A DNA stretch of 14,356 nt, from assembly GCA_022615295.1 (NCBI GenBank), contig JAKEHF010000212.1, positions 1 through 14,356 on the forward strand, written 5' to 3'. The notes below the pieces were generated by a model. That model made no database searches. It had not been told where the DNA came from and worked only from the letters and a program-made list of their open reading frames with translations. How positions within the stretch are numbered: the stretch's first letter is position 1; every line of letters begins with the position of its first letter. The DNA comes from Actinomycetota bacterium (GTDB lineage Bacteria; Actinomycetota; Acidimicrobiia; Spongiisociales; ZC4RG35). Position numbers and translations under genes: made by a program. Shown here piece by piece: positions 6,670 to 13,425 of the stretch.

Positions 6670-6726
6670 GTTGTAGTCCATACCAGATGTTGTGGGCACT
6701 TCCCCGCATACCACTACATCTTGTGG
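6662..6726 (+). promoter_or_regulatory. NrdR-type operator cluster ahead of nrdJ
   Basis: Three 16-bp elements resemble the box of NrdR, the ATP/dATP-sensing repressor of ribonucleotide reductase genes. They are ACTACAGTGTTGTAGT (6662-6677, over the -10), ATACCAGATGTTGTGG (6680-6695, reverse complement CCACAACATCTGGTAT) and CCACTACATCTTGTGG (6711-6726). The second and third match the actinobacterial box best as I know it, and their starts are 31 bp apart, about three helical turns, which is usual for paired NrdR boxes. The first is a palindrome but a weaker match. Binding by NrdR is inferred; no nrdR gene is in the window. Confidence 0.7.
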
Positions 6727-6819
6727 TGGAACCTGTGTCCTGACGTCCCACGTCAGACGCCAATTGTCAAACCAGGCCCCGGGTGACACCGGGAGCCATC
6801 GTGCGAGGAGGCACCATCG

Positions 6820-9800
6820 ATGACCAGAGGCCTGCGGATCACCCGTCGCTTCACCATGGCGGGAATTGACCCTTACGACCGGTTCGAGTGGTCGCTTCGG
6901 GACTCGAAGATCTCCAATCCCGACGGTTCGGTGGTATTCGAGATGAGCGGCGCCGAGATCCCGGCGCAGTGGAGCCAGGTCGCCTCGGACATCATGGTCT
7001 CCAAGTACTTCCGCAAGGCCGGTGTCCCCCAGGTCGACGCCGACGGCCGGCCGGTCCTCGACGCCGAGGGCCATCCGGTCCTCGGTCCGGAGCGATCCGC
7101 CCGGCAGGTGTTCGACCGTCTCGCCGCCACCTGGCGTCACTGGGGAGAGAAGGAGGGCTATTTTGCCGGCGAGGACGACGCCCAGGCGTTCGAGGACGAG
7201 CTCAAGTACATGCTCGCCGCCCAGGTCGCCGCCCCCAACTCACCGCAGTGGTTCAACACCGGTCTCAACCACGCCTACGGTCTCACCGGCCCGGCCCAGG
7301 GGTTCTGGTATGTCGACTCCAAGACCGGGGAGATGACTGCCTCCCCCGACTCCTACAGCCGACCCGCACCGCATGCCTGTTTCCCGGCCGGTGCCCGTGT
7401 GATGACGAGGGAGGGTTTCACACCCATTGAGAAGATCGAACCCGGCGACCTGGTCCTGACTCACGAGGGCCGATACCAGCACGTTGTGGAGACAATGCAG
7501 CGCCAGATCGACGAGGATCTGGTTCGCCTTCACATCGGCAACCAAGTCTTAACGGCAACACAGAACCATCCATTGCTGAGGATCTGTGGCAACGAGATCG
7601 AATGGGTCGCCGCCGGAGACATCGGGCTCGGCGATGCCGTCTTCACGATGCCGAATCACGAATCGGGCAAACGTCGACTGGGCACAGCCGTTCCTGCGCT
7701 TCGAATCGACATGGTCCCGTTCTCGGGGACGGTCTACAACCTCCAGGTGGAGGAGGATGAGAGCTACGTCGTGGACGGAGTAGTCGTCCACAACTGTTTC
7801 ATCTTGTCGGTCAAGGATGACCTAGTGAACCCGGGCGGCATCATGGACCTCTGGGTTCGTGAGGCTCGCATCTTCAAGTTCGGGTCGGGCGCCGGATCCA
7901 ACTTCAGCAGCATCCGGGCCGAGAACGAGCGTCTCTCCGGGGGTGGCAAGTCGTCCGGCGTGATGTCCTTTCTGAAGATCGGGGACCGTGCCGCTGGCGC
8001 GATTAAGTGCTTGCATGCCGACACCGAGATCGTGACCGGCAAAGGCACCTTCCCGATCAAGGAGGTGGAAGTCGGTGACGCCGTTGTGACGAGACACGGC
8101 TCGAGGACCGTCACCGCCGTCCATGACAACGGCGTACGCCCGCTCAAGCGTGTCCGCACCGCGCTGGGTGATGAGATCCTCGCCACACCCGAGCACCGCT
8201 TCTGGGTTCGTGGCCCACAGGGAGAAGAATGGAAAGAGGTCCGCGACCTGACCGACAGCGATTACGTCGCCCTCGACCTGGCCGCGACACCATCAGGATC
8301 GGCACAAGTCCTCAAGCCGATTGAAGCGGGGCATCACAACGAGATCGGACACGACCTCCCGTCGGTGATCAACGAGCCATTCGCTCTTTGGCTGGGCTGG
8401 GTTGCTGGAGATGGCTCCGTGACCACGCGCCCGGGAGCGAAGTTCGTGGCGGTTCAGATTGGGGACAAGGATCCCGAGTTGACCGATCGTTATATCGCCT
8501 TGGTCAAGGGCGTCTTCGGGAGGAGCGCACTCGTCTTTGTGAATCGTGGTAGGCGTGAGGATCGATCCGCATCGGTTCGGCTGGCGTCTTCCCAGGTGAT
8601 CCGTTTCCTCGAGGCCAACGGGCTCCGTAAGGACAAGGCGTCGAAGGTGACCATCCCGTCGTTGGTCAAGTCGTCGCCGGCGACGGTGCGCGCCGCCTAT
8701 CTGTCTGGTCTGTTCGAGGCTGGCGGTCATATTGACAACGGCTATCCAGTGCTTTCGACCATCAGCGCAGACCTTGCCCGAGACGTTCATCGTCTCCTCA
8801 TTGGCCTGGGGATTCCGTCGACCATCCGCTTACAAGCAAACCGTTCCGGCGCCCTTGGGGCGGCCCCGCTCTACCTCGTCAGGGTGGTGAGCGGTGAAGG
8901 AGTGCGTCGATTCGACAAGCTTGTCGGTTTCGTATCGGACCGAAAGCAGTCTGAGCTGGAGCGAGCCATGGAGAGGAAGGACGCAAGCCCCTACGAGACC
9001 CAGTGGGTTCTCCCCCACGCAGTCGCCGAGATGGGTGCCATATGGCACAAGGCAACTTCCCGATTGAGAAGGGCCATTGCCCCCTACTGTCGCTACGCAA
9101 AGCCAAGGTCCTTGAGCCTGCTCCGGGCGCGAGCTTTGGTCAGTCGGTTCCCCGAGGAGCTCGCCGGCACTCTTGTGGAGCGTTTCGCTCAGGGCGACGT
9201 CTTCTACCAGAAGGTGTCGGTGGAGCCGGTTGCTCCAGACCGGGTGTTCGACCTGACTGTCGAGGGTGAGCACGAGTACACGGTCCATGGCCTGGTCACC
9301 CACAACTCGGGCGGTACGACCCGTCGCGCCGCCAAGATGGTCATCCTCGACATCGACCATCCCGATATCGAAAAGTTCATCGACTGGAAGAAGGTCGAGG
9401 AGGAGAAGGCCCGGGTCCTCATCCAGCACGGCGGTTTCCCCGCCGACTTCAATGGTGACGCCTACGCCACGGTCTCGGGCCAGAACTCGAACAACTCCGT
9501 TCGTGTCACCAACGACTTCATCCAGGCCGTCCTCGACGACGCCGAATGGGACTTGATCAACCGCACCGACGGATCGGTACGCAAGACCGTCAAGGCTCGC
9601 GACCTGTGGACCAGGATCGCCGACGCCGCCTGGGCATGCGCCGACCCCGGGCTCCAGTTCGACACCACCATCAACGAGTGGCACACCTCCCCGGCCGGAG
9701 GTCGCATCAGAGCATCTAACCCTTGTAGCGAGTACATGTATCTCGACGACACCGCCTGCAACCTGGCCTCGATCAACCTGGTCAGGTTCTACGACGACGA

Positions 9801-11949
9801 GACCGGGGTCTTCGACGTCGAGGCGTACGTGCATGCCATCAGGCTGTGGACGATCGTCCTCGAGATCTCGGTGGCCATGGCCCACTTCCCTTCGTCCGAG
9901 ATCGCCCAAGGGTCCTATGACTACCGGACCCTGGGGTTGGGGTACGCCAACCTGGGCTCGCTTCTGATGCGTCAGGGGATCGCCTACGACTCCGACAAGG
10001 GCCGGGCGATCGCCGGCGCCCTGACCGCCATTCTCACCGGGGAGGCATACGCGACCTCGGCCGAGATCGCCGGTGTCGTCGGGCCGTTCCCCAGGTTCGC
10101 CGAGAACCGGGAAGCGATGCTGCGTGTCATCCGCAACCATCGCCGCGCCGCCTACGGGGAGACCGACTTCGAGGGGGTGAGTCATCGGGTGATGACGATC
10201 GAGCCCGCACTGTGCCCGCCGGATCTCCTTGCGGCGGCCCGTTCGGCCTGGGACACAGCACTCGACCGGGGCGAGCTCGCCGGCTACCGCAACGCACAAT
10301 CCAGTGTCATCGCCCCGACGGGGACTATCGGGCTCCTCCTCGATTGTGACACCACCGGTGTCGAGCCCGACTTCGCCTTGGTCAAGTTCAAGAAGCTCGC
10401 CGGAGGTGGCTACTTCAAGATCGTCAACCAGTCGGTGACCCCGGCCCTACGACGGCTCGGCTACGCCGAGGACCAGATCCGAGACGTCGTGGAGTACATC
10501 GTCGGCACGAGCACCATCGAAGGCGCCCCTCATATCAACACCGAGACCCTCACCGCCAAGGGGTTCGACGCGGTCGACCTCGCCAAGCTCGAGTCGGTCC
10601 TCCCTGCTGTGTTCGAGTTGCGACACGCCTTCAACGTGTTCACCTTTGGTGAGGAGACGCTGCAACGTCTCGGCTTCGACGTCGACGAGTACACCGGGTG
10701 GGACTTCAACCTGCTCAAGGCGCTCGGCTTCACCCAGGCTCAGATCAACGAGGCCAACGACCACATCTGTGGCCGACAGACGATCGAGGGTGCCCCCCAC
10801 GTAGAGGAGAAACACCTCGCCGTCTTCGACACCGCCAACAAGAACGGGAAGTACGGGCGACGGTTCATCCACCACAACGGGCACATCCTGATGATGGCGG
10901 CGGCACAGCCGTTCATCTCGGGAGCGATCAGCAAGACCATAAACATGCCCAACGAGATCACCGTCGAGGACATCGAGGAGGCCTATCGGACCTCGTGGGA
11001 GCTCGGTCTCAAGGCGATGGCCATCTACCGGGACGGGTCGAAGGCGGCCCAACCCCTCAACTCCACATCCGACGAGGGCGAGGAGAGCGAGGACGAGCCG
11101 GTCGCGGTGACCGCCGCGGTGGAGAAGGAGAAGCTGATCCACTGGGGCAATCTGCCCAAGGGCATCTCCCCCACCCAGGCCTACGCCCAGGGGATGCAGC
11201 CACCGAGGTTCCTGCTCCCGGCACGACGCAACGGGTTCAACCAGGAGGCCAGGGTCGGTGGCCACAAGCTGTATCTCCGCACCGGGGAGTATGAGGACGG
11301 GACCCTGGGCGAGATCTTCATCGACCTGGCCAAGGAGGGCGCCACGCTCAAGGGCATCCTCTCCTGTTTCGCCATAGCCGTGTCGAAGGGTCTGCAGTAC
11401 GGGGTGCCGCTCGACGAGTTCGTCGACACCTTCACCTTCCAGACCTTCGAGCCCAGGGGGATGGTCGAGGGCCATCCCAACATCAAGATGGCCAACTCGA
11501 TCATCGACTACGTGTTCCGAGCGCTCGGTGTGGAGTACCTGCAACGGGACGAGCTGGCCCAAGTGCCGCCCAACCGTGAGGGGGAGCTGGCTGCCCCCCC
11601 GAAGGGTCTGGCGATAGAAGCAGGGGTGCAATTAGATCTGACCGACGCCGCCGGTGAGTCGGAGATCGAGCTCCTACAGAAGGCCGCCGAGTTCGTCGAC
11701 GCTCCGGAGACGGCGAGCGTTGTTGCCCCGCCTGCGGGGCAACCGACGAGGTCGAGAGATGTGGTCGAGGGGGGGTCGAGCCCATCTCCCACCGTTCTGG
11801 CCACCAAGACCAGCACGGAGACCGTGGACCTGGCGCTCAAGGAGAACATGGGTGACGCACCGGTATGCTCCAACTGCGGGCACATGACCATCCGCAATGG
11901 GAGCTGCTACGTCTGTCTCACCTGCGGGGACACCACCGGGTGTAGCTGA
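6820..11949 (+). CDS. nrdJ: Adenosylcobalamin-dependent (class II) ribonucleotide reductase with two inteins
   Basis: Reduces ribonucleotides to deoxyribonucleotides with B12 as radical source, without oxygen. The precursor has 1709 residues, leaving 1137 after removal of two inteins (139 and 433). Catalytic features in mature numbering: redox pair Cys187 (HACFILSV) and Cys408 (DTACNLASINL); thiyl-radical Cys397 in NPCSEYM; SGGTTRRAAKM; and the nucleotide loop IAPTGTIGLLLDCDTTGVEP. The 11-residue gap between the last two cysteines matches class II enzymes. A linker leads to a C-terminal cysteine-rich tail (CSNCGHM...CYVCLTCGDTTGCS), likely the zinc and thiol-relay element. No ATP-cone is evident at the N-terminus. 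ATG 6820 has AGGAGG at 6806-6811. Two copies of a TIEGAPH-containing module lie in the second half. Regulation is by NrdR-like boxes upstream. Confidence 0.95.
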   Translation: MTRGLRITRRFTMAGIDPYDRFEWSLRDSKISNPDGSVVFEMSGAEIPAQWSQVASDIMVSKYFRKAGVPQVDADGRPVLDAEGHPVLGPERSARQVFDRLAATWRHWGEKEGYFAGEDDAQAFEDELKYMLAAQVAAPNSPQWFNTGLNHAYGLTGPAQGFWYVDSKTGEMTASPDSYSRPAPHACFPAGARVMTREGFTPIEKIEPGDLVLTHEGRYQHVVETMQRQIDEDLVRLHIGNQVLTATQNHPLLRICGNEIEWVAAGDIGLGDAVFTMPNHESGKRRLGTAVPALRIDMVPFSGTVYNLQVEEDESYVVDGVVVHNCFILSVKDDLVNPGGIMDLWVREARIFKFGSGAGSNFSSIRAENERLSGGGKSSGVMSFLKIGDRAAGAIKCLHADTEIVTGKGTFPIKEVEVGDAVVTRHGSRTVTAVHDNGVRPLKRVRTALGDEILATPEHRFWVRGPQGEEWKEVRDLTDSDYVALDLAATPSGSAQVLKPIEAGHHNEIGHDLPSVINEPFALWLGWVAGDGSVTTRPGAKFVAVQIGDKDPELTDRYIALVKGVFGRSALVFVNRGRREDRSASVRLASSQVIRFLEANGLRKDKASKVTIPSLVKSSPATVRAAYLSGLFEAGGHIDNGYPVLSTISADLARDVHRLLIGLGIPSTIRLQANRSGALGAAPLYLVRVVSGEGVRRFDKLVGFVSDRKQSELERAMERKDASPYETQWVLPHAVAEMGAIWHKATSRLRRAIAPYCRYAKPRSLSLLRARALVSRFPEELAGTLVERFAQGDVFYQKVSVEPVAPDRVFDLTVEGEHEYTVHGLVTHNSGGTTRRAAKMVILDIDHPDIEKFIDWKKVEEEKARVLIQHGGFPADFNGDAYATVSGQNSNNSVRVTNDFIQAVLDDAEWDLINRTDGSVRKTVKARDLWTRIADAAWACADPGLQFDTTINEWHTSPAGGRIRASNPCSEYMYLDDTACNLASINLVRFYDDETGVFDVEAYVHAIRLWTIVLEISVAMAHFPSSEIAQGSYDYRTLGLGYANLGSLLMRQGIAYDSDKGRAIAGALTAILTGEAYATSAEIAGVVGPFPRFAENREAMLRVIRNHRRAAYGETDFEGVSHRVMTIEPALCPPDLLAAARSAWDTALDRGELAGYRNAQSSVIAPTGTIGLLLDCDTTGVEPDFALVKFKKLAGGGYFKIVNQSVTPALRRLGYAEDQIRDVVEYIVGTSTIEGAPHINTETLTAKGFDAVDLAKLESVLPAVFELRHAFNVFTFGEETLQRLGFDVDEYTGWDFNLLKALGFTQAQINEANDHICGRQTIEGAPHVEEKHLAVFDTANKNGKYGRRFIHHNGHILMMAAAQPFISGAISKTINMPNEITVEDIEEAYRTSWELGLKAMAIYRDGSKAAQPLNSTSDEGEESEDEPVAVTAAVEKEKLIHWGNLPKGISPTQAYAQGMQPPRFLLPARRNGFNQEARVGGHKLYLRTGEYEDGTLGEIFIDLAKEGATLKGILSCFAIAVSKGLQYGVPLDEFVDTFTFQTFEPRGMVEGHPNIKMANSIIDYVFRALGVEYLQRDELAQVPPNREGELAAPPKGLAIEAGVQLDLTDAAGESEIELLQKAAEFVDAPETASVVAPPAGQPTRSRDVVEGGSSPSPTVLATKTSTETVDLALKENMGDAPVCSNCGHMTIRNGSCYVCLTCGDTTGCS
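7378..7794 (+). mobile_element. Intein 1 in NrdJ: 139-residue mini-intein without endonuclease
   Basis: A protein-splicing element inside nrdJ. It starts at Cys1 (CFPAGARVMT, block A), has block B TATQNHPLL with the TxxH motif at 61-64, block F VYNLQVEEDESYVVDG, and ends VVVHN with penultimate His and terminal Asn. The next residue is Cys (CFILSV), so it is a standard class 1 intein with a Cys nucleophile at both junctions. Its length leaves no room for a homing endonuclease. The +1 residue is the extein's redox-active Cys187. Removing it joins PHA to CFILSV. A TTA leucine codon at 7549-7551 is unusual for this gene. Confidence 0.92.
8008..9306 (+). mobile_element. Intein 2 in NrdJ: 433-residue LAGLIDADG intein, endonuclease probably inactive
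   Basis: Starts at Cys1 (CLHADTEIVTGKGTF, block A), with block B ILATPEHRFWV (TPEH at 60-63), block F VFDLTVEGEHEYTVHG and the end LVTHN, followed by Ser. Splicing therefore joins GAIK to SGGTTRRAAKM. The middle is a LAGLIDADG homing endonuclease. The first motif, WLGWVAGDG (128-136), keeps its catalytic Asp135. The second, LSGLFEAGG (232-240), has Gly239 where the catalytic acid belongs (codon GGC at 8722-8724). All splicing residues look intact. A TTA codon at 8830-8832 differs from the usage of the extein. Confidence 0.92.
11722..11743 (+). repeat. Perfect 22-bp palindrome inside the nrdJ linker
   Basis: GTTGCCCCGC (11722-11731), a two-base centre CT, then GCGGGGCAAC (11734-11743). It lies in frame in the poorly conserved linker before the zinc-binding tail. 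It is followed by three copies of GGTCGAG (11750-11756, 11763-11769, 11774-11780). Such a perfect stem inside coding DNA suggests a small inserted repeat element rather than selection on protein sequence. Confidence 0.6.
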
Positions 11950-11955
11950 GGTCGC

Positions 11956-12153
11956 TCATCGCCTTGGGGGGTAAACCACCAAGGCGACGACCACGCTGGC
12001 GATCCGGAGCCGGGTGGGGAGCACGCCGGGATGTCTCCCACCCCACGCCGCGGCCCCCCAGGGGGCTCCTGCGGCACGGGCCAGCTGGAAGAGGGTGACA
12101 ACGCCGAGGAGCACGACAGCGATGAAGCCGGCGATCCGGCTCGGGTCCACCAC
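11956..12153 (-). CDS. Small membrane ORF, possibly a truncated gene
   Basis: A 65-residue ORF, MVDPSRIAGFIAVVLLGVVT onward, with one hydrophobic helix near 8-24 and a second starting near 51 (IASVVVALVVYPP). It stops seven bases after the convergent nrdJ stop. The middle, APWGAAAWGGRHPGVLPTRL, resembles a loop seen in small actinobacterial membrane proteins that normally continue through more helices, so I suspect the 3' end was lost. The GTG start has no clear ribosome site. It might instead be a non-gene; no function is proposed. Confidence 0.45.
   Translation of the reverse strand: MVDPSRIAGFIAVVLLGVVTLFQLARAAGAPWGAAAWGGRHPGVLPTRLRIASVVVALVVYPPRR
11960..11986. terminator. Hairpin terminator candidate at the nrdJ 3' end
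   Basis: CGCCTTGG (11960-11967) pairs perfectly with CCAAGGCG (11979-11986) around an 11-base loop, ten bases after the nrdJ stop. It also lies at the 3' end of the convergent membrane ORF, so it could serve both strands. No T-run follows, as is common in high-GC actinobacteria. Role inferred. Confidence 0.55.
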
Positions 12154-12171
12154 GGCACGGTAGCCAGAGGC

Positions 12172-12603
12172 TCAGCCCGTCCGTAGATAGTGCTCGACGA
12201 TCCGGGCCCAGGCGGTGCCGACACGGTCCCGGCGAGCCGGGGCACCGTCACCGAACACCTCGAAGCCGCTGTTCACGAGTCTCACCAGGGTCCCGTCCTC
12301 GACGGCATCGAAGGTGACCGTCACCGTCGTCGCCTCATCGGGCTCGAGGAATATGTGCCACCGGTACTCGACCCGGTTGGGCGGGTTCCAACCAGTGACC
12401 TCTCCCCATTGGTGCCGAATACCGTCGGGACCGATTTCGTAGATGCGACCGCCGACATAGGGCTCGAATATCACCTGGAAGTCCTCGGCCTGGCTCATCG
12501 AATGCGATCGTGGCCACCACACAGAGCATCTTCGGGTCCATGTGTCGAAGGCGTGACTCGGGCTGGCCGTAACCGTGACCTCGACAACGACGGGACCGAT
12601 CAT
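12172..12603 (-). CDS. SRPBCC (AHSA1-like) domain protein, partner of the upstream ArsR regulator
   Basis: A 143-residue single-domain protein of the START/Bet v1 (SRPBCC) superfamily, AHSA1 branch. The family features are the opening strand VVVEVTVTASPSHAFDTWTR, the EPYVGGRIYEIGPDG strand-turn, WGEVTGWNPPNRVEYRWH, the TTVTVTFDAVEDGTLVRLV strands, and a long C-terminal helix, RDRVGTAWARIVEHYL. These proteins have a hydrophobic ligand pocket, but the ligand is unknown and no function beyond that is claimed. Its ATG overlaps the ArsR stop (ATGA at 12600-12603), so the pair is one operon. ArsR-SRPBCC pairs are common in actinobacteria (established). The 3' end lies 18 bp from the next minus-strand ORF. 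Confidence 0.85.
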   Translation of the reverse strand: MIGPVVVEVTVTASPSHAFDTWTRRCSVWWPRSHSMSQAEDFQVIFEPYVGGRIYEIGPDGIRHQWGEVTGWNPPNRVEYRWHIFLEPDEATTVTVTFDAVEDGTLVRLVNSGFEVFGDGAPARRDRVGTAWARIVEHYLRTG

Positions 12604-12914
12604 GACTCGGGGGTGTTCTCGACGACGAGGCGATACCGCCGCGTCGCCTCACCCCAGACCTGTTCCATGTAGCGGCGCATCTCCTCCACCCCGCGGTCGT
12701 CGAGACGATAGAACCGTTTTGTCCCCTCGGGCCGATGACTGACCAGGCCGGCGCCCTCTAGCAGCCTGAGATGGCGGGACACGGCGGGCCGGCTGATCGG
12801 CACCGCCTTGGCGAGCTCGCCAACGGTCATCTCTCCGGTCGCCAGGACCTGCAGCAGGGCCCTCCGGTTGGCGTCGGCCAGTGCATCGAAGGGGTCGGGT
12901 GTCGAGACAGGCAT
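12600..12914 (-). CDS. ArsR-family transcriptional repressor (cassette 1)
   Basis: A 104-residue winged-helix regulator: DPFDALADANRRALLQVLAT, then the helix-turn-helix MTVGELAKAVPISRPAVSRHLRLLEGAGLVSHR and the wing GTKRFYRLDDRG. There is no metal-binding CxC in helix 3, so it is unlikely to be a metal sensor; the SRPBCC partner suggests another kind of signal. I chose ATG 12914; an in-frame ATG at 12932 would add six residues but lies in the operator. The frame continues further to 13532 only as a shadow of the divergent gene. It is first in an operon with the SRPBCC gene and probably represses itself and the divergent gene at 12975. Confidence 0.88.
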   Translation of the reverse strand: MPVSTPDPFDALADANRRALLQVLATGEMTVGELAKAVPISRPAVSRHLRLLEGAGLVSHRPEGTKRFYRLDDRGVEEMRRYMEQVWGEATRRYRLVVENTPES

Positions 12915-12930
12915 GCTCGGGAGCCGCCAC

Positions 12931-12963
12931 ATTACCGTCTGGTATCGTAACCAAACGGTTACC
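12931..12963. promoter_or_regulatory. Shared divergent promoter and ArsR operators (cassette 1)
   Basis: Two inverted repeats share the core ACCGTYTGGT: ACCGTCTGGT at 12934-12943 and, on the other strand, ACCGTTTGGT at 12959-12950. The second extends to a perfect GTAACC-AAAC-GGTTAC (12947-12962). Their centres are 16 bp apart. Between them lie two overlapping -10-like elements: TATCGT on the plus strand (12943-12948) and TACGAT on the minus strand (12949-12944). The dyads are visible; use by the adjacent ArsR protein is inferred from autoregulation in that family. Confidence 0.65.
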
Positions 12964-12974
12964 AAGGAGGAGAC

Positions 12975-13394
12975 GTGACCAAGGCCGACTTCAGCGGGAG
13001 CGGGACCAAGGAGGATCCATGGGTGCTTTGGACTCCCAGTCTCGGGTCCCAGATCCAGATGCATCGTGACACAGAGGGCGACCCGCCGGTCCTGGTATGC
13101 ACCGTGGGGCCCACTGTGCTCCACTACGACCTCAGGATCATCGACGACCTCTACGCGATGCTCAAGGAGCATGGCGACTGGGTGGAGCTGGGCAACGCAG
13201 ACGAGCAGAAACCGGCAAAGGAGGGCACCGTCGAGGCCTGGGCCAGGTCGGCGGACAACCGCATCGGCGGCTGGTACGGCCTCAAGAAGGGTCTTCGGGG
13301 TCGTGTCGGAAACTACGTCCCGCCGGTGCTGGAGGCCCTGGGTCTGGCCGAGGTGGAGCACAGCCCACGTGGCAATCGGATGAGGGCGATCTAG
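12975..13394 (+). CDS. Conserved actinobacterial protein of unknown function
   Basis: A 139-residue cytoplasmic protein without signal peptide or membrane helices. Key stretches are DPWVLWTPSLGSQIQMHRD, PPVLVCTVGPTVLHYDLR, MLKEHGDWVELGNADEQKPA, GTVEAWARSADNRIGGWYG and LKKGLRGRVGNYVPPVLEAL. It resembles a conserved family that I recall as DUF6855; that name is from memory and unverified. No function is known to me. The start is GTG 12975 with AAGGAGG at 12964-12970, four bases upstream. It is divergent from the ArsR-SRPBCC operon across a shared operator and convergent with the second ArsR gene, whose stop is seven bases away. Repression by the first ArsR regulator is likely. Confidence 0.75.
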   Translation: MTKADFSGSGTKEDPWVLWTPSLGSQIQMHRDTEGDPPVLVCTVGPTVLHYDLRIIDDLYAMLKEHGDWVELGNADEQKPAKEGTVEAWARSADNRIGGWYGLKKGLRGRVGNYVPPVLEALGLAEVEHSPRGNRMRAI

Positions 13395-13398
13395 TCCC

Positions 13399-13425
13399 CG
13401 GCTACTCGAGGCTCTGACGTAGCCG
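13399..13425. terminator. Weak bidirectional hairpin between convergent genes
   Basis: CGGCTAC (13399-13405) pairs with GTAGCCG (13419-13425) around a 13-base loop. It spans the narrow convergent junction and includes the stop codon of the minus-strand ArsR gene. There is no T-run. Possible shared terminator; low confidence. Confidence 0.3.

Noticed and set aside
6676..6819. Cobalamin riboswitch in the nrdJ leader
   Set aside because: The leader is long enough to prompt the idea, but I find no B12-box-like GCCACTG motif or the expected set of helices; NrdR-like boxes explain the region better.
8830..10299. Long minus-strand ORFs opposite nrdJ (also 10447-11631)
   Set aside because: Antisense frames in GC-rich coding DNA stay open by codon bias; no domains or ribosome sites, and composition mirrors nrdJ.
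11750..11790. tRNA 3'-end remnant (GGTCGAGCCC resembles a T-arm)
   Set aside because: The T-arm needs GGTTCGA; there is no acceptor or anticodon stem nearby, and the frame stays open through it.
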